Source: Undibacterium umbellatum
GTDB lineage: Bacteria > Pseudomonadota > Gammaproteobacteria > Burkholderiales > Burkholderiaceae_D
Length of the DNA: 64,000 bases
Direction: 5' to 3'
Assembly: GCF_014284125.1 (NCBI RefSeq)
Contig: NZ_JACOFX010000004.1
Span: forward strand, 62,001-126,000
Shown here: positions 18,459-26,668 of the stretch, in pieces
Layout: each line of letters starts with the position of its first letter
How positions within the stretch are numbered: position 1 is the first letter of the stretch
Made by a program: the position numbers and the translations under genes
The notes under the pieces: model-generated
The model's input: only the letters and a program-made list of their open reading frames with translations
Told to the model about the DNA's origin: nothing
The model's database searches: none

Positions 18459-18674
18459 ATGAGCGCACAAGCCCCCCGCAGCCTGAACGGCATCACCCTG
18501 GAAAAAATCCTGGAACAACTCGTCAACTATTACGGCTGGGACCAACTAGGCCAGATGATAGACATCAACTGCTTCACCAGCGACCCCAGCATCAAATCCA
18601 GCCTGAAGTTTTTACGCAAGACACCGTGGGCCAGGGCCAAGGTGGAGGAATTGTATTTGGGGATGCCGGGGTGA
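18459..18674 (+). CDS. VF530-family (DUF2132) small protein
   Basis: 71 residues matching the VF530 family along its whole length: [19 protein letters not shown], then [20 protein letters not shown] and [12 protein letters not shown]. Members are small, compact DNA-binding-like helical proteins of unknown physiological role. It follows the XdhC gene by 65 bp and may have its own promoter. Confidence 0.85.
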   Translation: MSAQAPRSLNGITLEKILEQLVNYYGWDQLGQMIDINCFTSDPSIKSSLKFLRKTPWARAKVEELYLGMPG

Positions 18675-18743
18675 AGCTGGACGTTGCCGTAACCAGGGTG
18701 CGTTATAACGCAACCTGCAAACTGGAACTTTGGGGGTAAAAAA

Positions 18744-19025
18744 ATGATTGAGAAAAATGCTTCCATGAGCGAACAAAATATCTTATTAGACAATATGCCT
18801 GAAAGTATTTCCAAATTAGTAATTGAACCATGGGCGGAGGAAATTGCGATTGAGCAAGGAGACAAAGTAAATGTAGTAGGATTTGGCCCGATTGCGAATG
18901 CACGGTTGCAGCTTGAGTTTAAAAATAACTCGTTAATCATTTATGCTTGGCAAGGCTCTACATTAACTGTCCGATTGAATGAGAGAACTGTGGAAACGGC
19001 ATCAAAGGTAATCGAGGCCATTTGA
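18744..19025 (+). CDS. Hypothetical protein
   Basis: 93 residues, soluble and acidic. The central part (QGDKVNVVGFGPIANARLQL) looks like a beta-sandwich. AT content is higher than in the genes upstream, which may indicate recent acquisition. It ends 19 bp before a REPIN-like element. No family recognised. Confidence 0.55.
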   Translation: MIEKNASMSEQNILLDNMPESISKLVIEPWAEEIAIEQGDKVNVVGFGPIANARLQLEFKNNSLIIYAWQGSTLTVRLNERTVETASKVIEAI

Positions 19026-19044
19026 AGAGGGACATACAGCCCCC

Positions 19045-19235
19045 GTAGATACGATTAGTGAAACGTAATCGTACGCATGTCGTGCCACAAATAGCGAGAG
19101 CTTATAATCAAGCTCCACGGTCACCGCTTTTCCATTTCAACGCGAGTGCAATGAATGCTTTGTCCGGGATCATAAAGCAGTATAGAGAATTGCTGCTCAC
19201 CATGCGTACGATTACGTTTCACTAATCGTACCTAC
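19045..19235. repeat. REPIN-like element 1
   Basis: 191 bp flanked by inverted REP units: left GTAGATACGATTAGTGAAAC and its inverted copy ending CCTAC at 19235. Each unit is itself an imperfect palindrome (CGATTAGTG...CGTAATCG) extended by TACGCATG. The interior shares subterminal sequence with the elements at 20343 and 21000. No coding capacity. Confidence 0.75.
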
Positions 19236-19287
19236 GACAATGTGATTTTTGCAATGTACAAATGCAGCTATCCGTAGTTTCTTTAAG

Positions 19288-19500
19288 GTGAAGAAATTGA
19301 AATTAAAAATTCGATCTAAAGATTTGTTTTTAGGTGCCTTGCTTAGTGTAATCGATGCTGGGATTTTTGGTCTATTGGAAAAATTTAGTCAATCGACTTT
19401 ATTTCTCGTTCTTTCACTATATCTCTATTACTCGGCAAAAAAACTTTCCAAACAGGAGAGGTGCGATTCGGACTCTGCAAAAGATCGAAATGATATGTAA
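19288..19500 (+). CDS. Possible small membrane protein
   Basis: About 70 residues from a GTG at 19288; the frame is open from a TTG at 19249. A basic N-terminus (KKLKLKIRSKDLF) is followed by one or two hydrophobic segments (LGALLSVIDAGIFGLL, STLFLVLSLYLYYSA) and a charged tail. AT-rich compared with neighbours, and it sits between two REP units. No family recognised; it could be a remnant. Confidence 0.4.
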   Translation: MKKLKLKIRSKDLFLGALLSVIDAGIFGLLEKFSQSTLFLVLSLYLYYSAKKLSKQERCDSDSAKDRNDM

Positions 19501-19529
19501 AGAAACAGGTAAGAGGTAATCAAGCCCCC

Positions 19530-19600
19530 GTAGGTACGATTAGTGAAACGTAATCGTACGCATGCGATGCCGCAAACAACAAAAGGTCACGATCAAGCAG
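19530..19600. repeat. Left half of a REPIN-like element
   Basis: A REP unit starting GTAGGTACGATTAGTGAAAC at 19530, followed by about 40 bp resembling the subterminal part of the complete elements (GCAAACAACAAAAGGTCACG versus GCAAATAACGAGAGGTCTCA). No partner in inverted orientation occurs before the next full element. The unit lies directly in front of the SUKH-like gene and could form part of its 5' leader. Confidence 0.65.
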
Positions 19601-19614
19601 CAAAGAGTATCCCC

Positions 19615-20346
19615 ATGAAAAATATCTTGGAAGAAGTTTCCACACTCGCCCAGGCAGCCCACATAGAATTGCCGCCCTTGTTGCAGGCACTCTATCGCGA
19701 TGGCTTGACCAGCTATGGCAAAGACAGGGCAGACTGGCAAGCCAACTGGGAACACTACCTGCAAGAATCACCGCCTGCGCTGGCCAGCAGCTATGATTTT
19801 GAATGGCTGGATGCAGAAGCGATTGCAGAAACCATCAAGGGCTGGCTGCACCCTGAAAGCCAGAACGGTCGCAGCTTCTTCCCTTTTGCCCAGTCTGGTG
19901 CAGGTGATGTCTTTTGCCTGACAACGCATGAAGATGAGCATGAAGGTGAATGCGTCGTGGTCTATATCTGGCTTGACTCAGACGCACATACGATAGAGGC
20001 GTTTTCATTTGCTGATTTTATCTACTCCAGACTGGTCACGGCGATGACGGATATGAGCCACTTGCTTGATGACTTATCCAGTGCCGCCAACGCCAGACAG
20101 TGTCTGCTGGCCGATATCCGCAGGTTAAGCGCTTACTTGCCCGCCGACGATGCGACGCGTTTGCAAGCTTATCTTGAACGCCCGGTGATCGAAGTGGAAG
20201 TGACCTACGGTCGCCGCACTGAGCGCGTGCCTTGCCTCATCGCTGATGAAGACTATAAGCTGCTGATGCAAGGAAAGCGCGCAAGCGTGGACTGGCCAGT
20301 GCATATTGTGGCGCGATGGGACGTTCGGCCTGTGTTGCCTGCGTAG
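19615..20346 (+). CDS. SMI1/KNR4 (SUKH)-like protein
   Basis: 243 residues from the ATG at 19615; an upstream extension would read through a REP unit. The segments LPPLLQALYRDGLTSYG, SFFPFAQSGAGDVFCL and TIEAFSFADFIYS follow the SMI1/KNR4 pattern of the SUKH superfamily. Many bacterial SUKH proteins are immunity proteins of polymorphic toxins, but no toxin gene is adjacent. Its TAG stop codon lies inside the GTAGG of the following REP unit. A truncated copy lies directly downstream. Confidence 0.7.
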   Translation: MKNILEEVSTLAQAAHIELPPLLQALYRDGLTSYGKDRADWQANWEHYLQESPPALASSYDFEWLDAEAIAETIKGWLHPESQNGRSFFPFAQSGAGDVFCLTTHEDEHEGECVVVYIWLDSDAHTIEAFSFADFIYSRLVTAMTDMSHLLDDLSSAANARQCLLADIRRLSAYLPADDATRLQAYLERPVIEVEVTYGRRTERVPCLIADEDYKLLMQGKRASVDWPVHIVARWDVRPVLPA

Positions 20347-20547
20347 GTACGATTAGTGTAGCGTAATCGTACGCATGTGGTGTGCAAATAACGAGAGGTC
20401 TCAAGCATCGCATGGATGCCGCTCACTCATCTCAGCGAAAATGTGATAACTGCTTGATTTTACATCACAAAGTGGCGGCAACTATTGAACAGCGTAGAGA
20501 GTTGCTGATGACCATGCGTACGATTACGTTGCACTAATCGTACCTAC
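20343..20547. repeat. REPIN-like element 2
   Basis: 205 bp with inverted REP units at each end (GTAGGTACGATTAGTGTAGC left; inverted copy ending CCTAC right). It is the same length as element 3 at 21000-21204 and differs from it at a single base by eye. It begins within the last codons of the SUKH-like gene. Confidence 0.8.
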
Positions 20548-20551
20548 ATCG

Positions 20552-21018
20552 CTGGTGCAGGTGATGTCTTTTGCCTGACAACGCATGAAGATGAGCATGA
20601 AGGCGAATGCGTCGTTGTCTATATCTGGCATGACTCTGACGCACATACGATAGAGGCGTTTTCATTTACTGATTTTATTTATTCCAGACTGGTCACGGCG
20701 ATGACGGACATGAGCCACTTGCTTGATGACTTATCCAGTGCCGCCAACGCCAGACTATGCCTGCTGGCCGATATCCGCAGGTCAAGCGCTTACTTGCCCG
20801 CCGACGATGCGACGCGTTTGCAAGCTTATCTTGAACGCCCGGTGATTGAAGCGGAAGTGAACTACGGTCGCCACACCGAGCGCGTGCCTTGCCTCATCAC
20901 GGATAATGACTATAAGCTGCTGATGCAAGGAAAGCGCGCAAGCGTGGACTGGCCAGTACATATTGTGGCGCGATGGGACGTTCGGCCTGTGTTGCCTGCG
21001 TGGGTACGATTAGTGTAG
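20552..21018 (+). pseudogene. Truncated duplicate of the SUKH-like gene
   Basis: Positions 20552-20999 align with 19895-20342 of the upstream gene with about 22 differences in 448 bp by eye. The first 280 bp of the gene are missing, so there is no natural start. The first ATG in frame is at 20701 and would give 105 residues. A single A-to-G change at the REP junction turns the TAG stop into TGG, and the frame ends six codons later inside the REP (AWVRLV). Probably not functional, unless expressed as an orphan C-terminal domain. Confidence 0.8.
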
Positions 21019-21204
21019 CGTAATCGTACGCATGTGGTGTGCAAATAACGAGAGGTCTCAAGCATCGCATGGATGCCGCTCACTCATCTCAGCGAAAATG
21101 TGATAACTGCTTGATTTTACATCACAAAGTGGCGGCAACTATTGAACAGCGTAGAGAGTTGCTGATGACCATGCGTACGATTACGTTGCACTAATCGTAC
21201 CTAC
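21000..21204. repeat. REPIN-like element 3
   Basis: 205 bp, identical to element 2 except for G instead of A in the leading GTAGG. It closes the tandem duplication that began at 19895. Confidence 0.8.
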
Positions 21205-21226
21205 TACACCAATCCTACCCACGACA

Positions 21227-21691
21227 CTAATTTCCCAAATCGTCAAAAAAATCCAGGAAAGCATAAGCTTTACCATCAACGCATTGAATCAAGTCAACTA
21301 CCTGAAAATCAACGATCCCGTTATTCTCAGCGCAGAGTTTCAACCAACTGATTTCACAGGAAAACCCACAAATTCCACCTTGTTCGCGAATTTTCCTCGC
21401 CAATGAAAACGCTTTTTTGATATCCGTTGCTGCAAGAGATTTGATAAATTTAACCAAATTCATGTCAGAAACACTGCCGCCAAAAATCAGAGCAACGCAA
21501 CCATACTTCTCAAGCAGCTTTGCCCGAACAGGATTACCCAGAGGTCCGTCTGCATCTACCTCGATTGCATTTCCACATTGATGGCAGCGATAAGAGCTGC
21601 TCCAGGACGGCCCTTTAGAGAAGCGCAGACTATAATTGACCTTCATCGAAGTGGCGCAACTACCACAAGATTGTTCTATATCCATTACCAT
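21227..21691 (-). CDS. Hypothetical protein with zinc-ribbon-like N-terminus
   Basis: 154 residues. Cys pairs CGSC (residues 9-12) and CHQC (36-39) are spaced like a zinc ribbon. The rest is mixed alpha/beta (LVKFIKSLAATDIKKAFSLA). The gene is AT-richer than its neighbours and follows the REPIN cluster. No family recognised. Immunity-type or accessory function is possible but unsupported. Confidence 0.6.
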   Translation of the reverse strand: MVMDIEQSCGSCATSMKVNYSLRFSKGPSWSSSYRCHQCGNAIEVDADGPLGNPVRAKLLEKYGCVALIFGGSVSDMNLVKFIKSLAATDIKKAFSLARKIREQGGICGFSCEISWLKLCAENNGIVDFQVVDLIQCVDGKAYAFLDFFDDLGN

Positions 21692-21804
21692 TTTCCGGCA
21701 CTACTTTGTGAGTCAAAATAACCAGGCCTGAAATTTCTTTACTTCAAAATCATGCATGAGAATACGCGAGACCATTCACGCCTGCATGAGCTACTTTCCC
21801 TGAC

Positions 21805-22335
21805 TTACGCAGCCAGCCTGTCAGCCACTACACGCATGAACGCCTCAGGCTCTGCCTGCGGTCCATCACCAAAATTGCTATGGTCGCCGTCGGCAGTCCA
21901 TTCGCAGAAGACTGTCCTGCGTGTGCCGTCCATATTGATGCCGCACTCCAGGGTGAAGTAGCGCACGCCTACGTCCTCAGGTACTTGCTCGCTTTCGCCA
22001 TCCAACATTAACACTGCGGCGACGTAGTGTACTTCTGCCACTGCTCTGGGTTCTGGCATTTTGAGTATCACGGCGGGGTATTGCAGCAGGCGGCAAGTCG
22101 TGACTTCGACATCGTCGACATTCAACTCACTGGCAGGTTCTTTGACATGCCTGGCGCAGACATCCCACATCCAGGCCAGGTAGGGCCTTTGTTCTTCCGA
22201 TGCAATGATGGAGAAGAATTGCAAAGGGTTATCTACACATGCCTGGCGCACGCCCTGGTGGGCGAATATATAGTGCTGCTCGCGCGGTTCGCTGAGCAAG
22301 TCTGTTGATGGGTCTTTCTTTTTTTTTCCGAACAT
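21805..22335 (-). CDS. Hypothetical protein
   Basis: 176 residues from the ATG at 22335, chosen because it has a good ribosome-binding site (AGAAGGAGCATTC before it); the frame is open up to 22407. The N-terminus is Lys-rich (MFGKKKKDPSTDLL). The C-terminal half has strand-rich segments ending in EWTADGDHSNFGDGP. No signal peptide and no family that I recognise. Starts 76 bp after the stop of the next gene upstream on the same strand. Confidence 0.7.
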   Translation of the reverse strand: MFGKKKKDPSTDLLSEPREQHYIFAHQGVRQACVDNPLQFFSIIASEEQRPYLAWMWDVCARHVKEPASELNVDDVEVTTCRLLQYPAVILKMPEPRAVAEVHYVAAVLMLDGESEQVPEDVGVRYFTLECGINMDGTRRTVFCEWTADGDHSNFGDGPQAEPEAFMRVVADRLAA

Positions 22336-22411
22336 GAATGCTCCTTCTACATGTGGGTCTGCTTCATTCAGTGCTGGTGGAGTGTCTTTGCGACGCACAC
22401 CAAGCAAGCGT

Positions 22412-22912
22412 TCACATCGCCAAAGTCTTGTGATGTAAATAGTTGCGATAGGTGATCTTGAAGCTGTCGATATCGCGCTTGTCGTCCTGTATCAACAGAT
22501 CGCGCACTTCGTAAGCGCCATCTTCAATTTTATATACCCAGAAATCGAGAATGACTTCAGGGTGATCTTGCGAGACGATGGAGACGCCCTTGCCACCACC
22601 GATGATGTTGGAATATTGATAGACCATGAATTTGCCTTTCAATATTTTCTTGTCCAGCGCCAGGCTATCAAGCACCTTGGCGGCCCCTTCATCGACAGGA
22701 GACACTGCCTCACGATGACTGGCATAGGTATTGAGAAACTTGCGCAGGTAAATCACTTCGGCAGTTTTATACGACTTTCCGTATTTGACGAGTTGTTCTT
22801 TATTGAGTACGAGTTCTTTGGGTGCTTGTGCATGGCCGAGCAAAGGAAGCAGAAACAGGGGGAGCAGGAAAATTGTACGGAATTGCATGGATACTTTCAG
22901 TGTTTTTTTCAT
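22412..22912 (-). CDS. Hypothetical secreted protein
   Basis: 166 residues, or 158 from the second Met (MQFRTIFLLPLFLLPLLGHA), which makes a better Sec signal peptide. The mature part (about 135 residues) is mixed and ends with a basic segment (FKITYRNYLHHKTLAM). Probably periplasmic. Function unknown. Lies in a same-strand run of genes from 23652 to 21805. Confidence 0.7.
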   Translation of the reverse strand: MKKTLKVSMQFRTIFLLPLFLLPLLGHAQAPKELVLNKEQLVKYGKSYKTAEVIYLRKFLNTYASHREAVSPVDEGAAKVLDSLALDKKILKGKFMVYQYSNIIGGGKGVSIVSQDHPEVILDFWVYKIEDGAYEVRDLLIQDDKRDIDSFKITYRNYLHHKTLAM

Positions 22913-22956
22913 TATAAGCGATGGCAGTTAAGCAGTACCACAGGCTGCACCTGGCT

Positions 22957-23652
22957 TTAATCGCCCGACACCATCAATATCACTATGATGCGATCACTGT
23001 CGCGCTGGTGAAATGTCCATAGGTAACGTTGTGCCCTGTGGTCGTCATGGTTCAGATATTCTGTGCAGTCCGGGTTCCAGGCATAGATATCCTGTTCGCC
23101 GTGCATCCCATTGAACAAGCAATCTATCGTTTCAAAGTAGGCACTATTGATCTTGGCGTTGTCGCCATTCAAACCATGTTCTGGCTCACAAAACATGTCT
23201 GTGAAGCTGGGTTCGTCTCCGTAGAGCGAGTTTAGGGCTATTCTGTTTTTTGGAATTTCATCATCGCCAAACCAGAAAGCCCAAAGTGGAAATTGTTTTC
23301 CTTTACTCTTGAGCACAAGGCGACGCTGCTCCAGATCGCAAGCCTGACCAAGGAACTGTTGCCTGGACATAGCGAGCGGCGCATCCAGCAAATGTGCATG
23401 GACAGCTAATTGAATATGGTCTGGTTTAAAGCGTTCTTGATAGTCGTATGCTTCAGACAGCCTCTGCTTGAGCTGATCGCAGCGCTTCTGCATCAACTGC
23501 GAGGCAAACAAAATTGCTTGCCGGTGCGTTTCTACAGTGACGGGCATGCCAACGGGAATACGCAAGGGTGCGAATTCAACGTCACAGCCTATCTGTGCCA
23601 GCTTCAGATACAGATCTTGAAATTCTTCGATTTCTTCAAATTGGATATCCAT
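22957..23652 (-). CDS. Hypothetical protein
   Basis: 231 residues from MDIQFEEIEEFQ at 23652; a longer frame begins at 23691 but reads poorly. Soluble. Helical in the middle (SQLMQKRCDQLKQRLSEAY) and rich in aromatic residues at the C-terminal end (YLWTFHQRDSDRIIVILM). I do not recognise the family. It is 44 bp upstream of the secreted-protein gene. Confidence 0.65.
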   Translation of the reverse strand: MDIQFEEIEEFQDLYLKLAQIGCDVEFAPLRIPVGMPVTVETHRQAILFASQLMQKRCDQLKQRLSEAYDYQERFKPDHIQLAVHAHLLDAPLAMSRQQFLGQACDLEQRRLVLKSKGKQFPLWAFWFGDDEIPKNRIALNSLYGDEPSFTDMFCEPEHGLNGDNAKINSAYFETIDCLFNGMHGEQDIYAWNPDCTEYLNHDDHRAQRYLWTFHQRDSDRIIVILMVSGD

Positions 23653-23814
23653 AACGCGTACCGCGATTTTGTTGACGTGACATGATAGCAAATTGCAGGA
23701 CAGGCTAGTGGTACGTTACAAGGCGCTTTACAAGACTGGTGCAGCAGCCAAATTTCGGCTCCGATGCACAACGACGTTCACCAAGAATCCGACTGGCAGT
23801 TCAGGAGAATTCAG

Positions 23815-24582
23815 TTATCCGGCGTTGTTGACTTGCGTATTGTCAGCCTTTTGCTGAGAAGTCCGGCTCATCCACAGCATCGTACAAATATACAAAGAAA
23901 AAAATGCTGTCTGTATGAATTCTGCATACCAAAACAGAAAAATCGACATGGTCAGCAATGACGACGCTGCGCCGTTATTTGTATTCTCTGTCTGTCTTTT
24001 GGGGAACGACAACAAGACTGCCCAACATAACATGATGAGAAAAAACGGGCCTGCGAAAGCCGGGTTCTGCAAACTACGCATTCCCGTCAAAAAGAAGTCC
24101 GTGCCGACTACGCGATACCACAACATGGGCGTACCCAGAATAGCAACGGCTACCCACGCGAAGAAAAAGCCGTCTCTTTGATTTGCAGGCTTTGTTTTCG
24201 AAATCTGAGCTGTTGTGCTGCTGAGTGGCTCGCCCTCACCCCTTGCAAGAGTACTCAATAATCCGAGACCAGCGCCCATGATGATCAAGCCACCCGTGCG
24301 ATGAAACATCGCATAAGTTTGCAGTAAAAACCCGATGGTCAGGAATGAGCACCCCACGCCGACGATGTTTTTTCTTGTCTGCCTCTTTGGCAAGGAAAGA
24401 AGGACTGCACAGAAAAATATGATTAACAGGAAAGGAGCTGAGTATGAAAATTTTTGCAGTCTACGAAAGCCATCCAAAAAATAGTCTGTTCGAAAAAAAT
24501 AGTACCAGACAGGTGGTAGCCAGACAGTCAGTGTCAGCAACCAGGCAATGAGGAGGACTTGTTTGTGCTTGGATATCTGCAT
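23815..24582 (-). CDS. Paralogous membrane protein with internal duplication
   Basis: 255 residues with about eight hydrophobic segments in two similar halves. Each half contains W..P..WY..xxTDxFLxGxRxLQ followed by a segment ending LLSxPKRQT. The N-terminal half is strongly like the starts of the proteins at 24696 and 25819. No signature of a known transporter or enzyme. Likely an inner-membrane protein of a lineage-specific family expanded in tandem. Confidence 0.75.
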   Translation of the reverse strand: MQISKHKQVLLIAWLLTLTVWLPPVWYYFFRTDYFLDGFRRLQKFSYSAPFLLIIFFCAVLLSLPKRQTRKNIVGVGCSFLTIGFLLQTYAMFHRTGGLIIMGAGLGLLSTLARGEGEPLSSTTAQISKTKPANQRDGFFFAWVAVAILGTPMLWYRVVGTDFFLTGMRSLQNPAFAGPFFLIMLCWAVLLSFPKRQTENTNNGAASSLLTMSIFLFWYAEFIQTAFFSLYICTMLWMSRTSQQKADNTQVNNAG

Positions 24583-24695
24583 CAGAGTATTTTATTTTTT
24601 AGCACCGCATTGTGGCGCAATTGATGTTGAAGATTCATGCTTGATTTTTTGCTTAGGCGCTACATGCAGCTTGATAGCTGAGCATCTTGTAGCGG

Positions 24696-25829
24696 CTACT
24701 TTTCTTCAAATCTCAGTCGATAAAAAATCACGCGTACTTCGATTTCACGGCCTGTGGATTTGCTTTTAGAAAAACTGAGGAAGGGGCCGCTACGGCGGGC
24801 GATACTGAGGGCGGCCAGGTCCAGGTCATGGTTACCTGATGATGTTTCAAGCTTTATGCCATCTCCTCTTAAATAGATGCTGCCATCTTCCTTAATCGGA
24901 ATGGAGACGTAGGCCTGGCCCTGGAGTTTCTTGTCGTGCATTGATGGAAAGTTACTGGCGACATAGCTGTCGATTTTCTGGCTCACAGCTTGATAGAAAC
25001 TGGCCAGCTCGCTATCGTTGGTCGTGGGAGTGACATAGACTTTTTTTACCTTGCGGGCAAACTTTCGTGTTTCAAGAAACTCCGCATTCAGCAATAGCTG
25101 CCAAAAAAGCAGAACTACCATGCTCGCATGAAAAAATTCTGGATCAGAACGAAAGAACACCGCAATCGCGAGCAAAGAAGCAGCCGCGCCTGATCTGGCA
25201 TTGACAGTGTGTTTTGCCGGGAAGGACAACAAGACCGCCCAGAATAACATGATGGACACCAAAGGCGCTGCGACAGCCAGGTCTTGCACACCGCGCATAC
25301 TGCGGAGAAAAAAGTCCTTTCCGCTCAAGAATACCCAAAACCAGGGTAAGGCAAGCATGAAGACACTGGCCCAGACGGTTATGGTGCTGAGAATTTTTTT
25401 CACAGGCGCTTTTTTATCGCCTTGATGGAGTTCAGCAGATTTGTCGTCCATCTTCCTGGATACACCTCCTGTCAAGGTATGCAATAAGGCAAACCCGGCC
25501 AGCAGGAAAATGAGGCTGCCTGTCAGTGGCAAACCGGCATAGGTTTGGAGCAGCAAGCCCAGAGTCAGAAATGAACATGCGGCACCGATGATGTTTTTCT
25601 CGGTCCTGTACTTTGGTATCGATAAAATTACAGACCAGGCAAGTATAAGCAGCAGGTAATATACTGAATCCCATAAGTCACGCACACCATAGACGCCGGG
25701 GAAAAAGTAAGCTGTCTGGAAAAAATATTGCCTGGTGGGTGGCAGCCCGACGAGTATCGTCAATGCCCAGACGATGAGGAGGACTTGTTTTTGTTTTGAA
25801 ACCAGCATCGCAGGGTTCTTATTTCCCAT
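24696..25829 (-). CDS. Paralogous membrane protein fused to TonB-like C-terminal domain
   Basis: 377 residues. The first 260 repeat the two-half membrane architecture of the neighbouring paralogue (WALTILVGLPPTRQYFFQTAYF; WFWVFLSGKDFFLRSMRGVQ). Residues 275-377 resemble a TonB/TolA C-terminal domain (AYVSIPIKEDGSIYLRGDGI, then LDLAALSIARRSGPF), which in other proteins binds outer-membrane partners. The combination of polytopic membrane part and TonB_C is unusual. Its start overlaps the stop of the upstream paralogue by 11 bp, so the array is probably one operon. Confidence 0.75.
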   Translation of the reverse strand: MGNKNPAMLVSKQKQVLLIVWALTILVGLPPTRQYFFQTAYFFPGVYGVRDLWDSVYYLLLILAWSVILSIPKYRTEKNIIGAACSFLTLGLLLQTYAGLPLTGSLIFLLAGFALLHTLTGGVSRKMDDKSAELHQGDKKAPVKKILSTITVWASVFMLALPWFWVFLSGKDFFLRSMRGVQDLAVAAPLVSIMLFWAVLLSFPAKHTVNARSGAAASLLAIAVFFRSDPEFFHASMVVLLFWQLLLNAEFLETRKFARKVKKVYVTPTTNDSELASFYQAVSQKIDSYVASNFPSMHDKKLQGQAYVSIPIKEDGSIYLRGDGIKLETSSGNHDLDLAALSIARRSGPFLSFSKSKSTGREIEVRVIFYRLRFEEK

Positions 25830-26232
25830 CTTCGGCCACTGGCTCCCCCCTCACCATACTTAACAGTATCATTCCTGAAAAGAGGATGACGAAGCCGCCA
25901 GTATGATGAAAGAATTCATAATAAATGAGCAAAAAACCCAAACTCATGAGAGAACTACCTGCACCGATAACATTTTTCTGTGTTCTGGTTTTACGTAGTG
26001 TTAGCAGGATAGCCCAGCAAGATATGATCAAGAGGAAAGGGGCTGACACTTTGAAATCCTGCAGGCCACGAAAATTCCCCAGGAAGTAATCAGCCTGGAC
26101 GAAATAAAACCAGATCGGCGGCAACCAGACGAATATGGTCAAGCCCCAGACGATGGATAGAATTGATCTGGTTTTGTTTAACAGCACGGGATTCCTTATT
26201 TGATAATGCTGACTATTATGCATACTTGCCAT
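25819..26232 (-). CDS. Short paralogous membrane protein
   Basis: About 137 residues from ATG 26232; 26223 is an alternative and the frame is open to 26283. It corresponds to one half of the larger paralogues: WGLTIFVWLPPIWFYF, QADYFLGNFRGLQDF and two further hydrophobic segments. It is the first gene of the three-gene array. It may represent the ancestral single unit. Function unknown. Confidence 0.7.
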   Translation of the reverse strand: MASMHNSQHYQIRNPVLLNKTRSILSIVWGLTIFVWLPPIWFYFVQADYFLGNFRGLQDFKVSAPFLLIISCWAILLTLRKTRTQKNVIGAGSSLMSLGFLLIYYEFFHHTGGFVILFSGMILLSMVRGEPVAEDGK

Positions 26233-26445
26233 ATTACCATTACTCACATTAAACACATAGCCAGCCTCCCCCAACCCCCTCACATCATGGCAAATGCCTG
26301 CTTTGCCAACGAATGGATGCTGCGAATGCCCAGTTCACAGCGAAAGCCCGTCTTACCTATGGCAATTGCCTTTAAGTTGGGCGCATTACGACGAGTCCAA
26401 ATCAACGGCTGCGTTTGTCTATTTCTGATTTCTCCCGCGCAGCTA

Positions 26446-26668
26446 CTCCTTCTCCACATACAACTCCCGCGCCATGGTGACCACATCATCGACACTGAGT
26501 TCGCTGAATCAGATTGGCAGCACCGAGTGCCAGCAAATCCCGGTTGGGGGCGATAGTATCGCCATGGCGTATCGCAAAATTGCGGATGGCGCTATAGGAT
26601 TCGGCGTACAAAATCAAGAGCATGGCAATGCTCAGCTCACCGATGCGCAGATACTGGATATAGGTCAC
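26446..26668 (-). pseudogene. Rearranged fragment of the SulP transporter gene
   Basis: Positions 26511-26668 repeat 31682-31838 of the intact SulP gene, and 26446-26510 repeat the last 65 bp of that gene (30897-30961). The roughly 720 bp between the two segments are missing, and the join is out of frame. The fragment reads [17 protein letters not shown] as in SulP and then ends in QRTQCR. It is certainly non-functional. It starts exactly at the stop codon of the upstream DUF2063 gene. Confidence 0.85.

Noticed and set aside
19045-21204. Repeated units as a CRISPR array
   Set aside because: The units are inverted pairs at irregular spacing with conserved interiors and no cas genes. They fit REPINs, not direct repeats with spacers.
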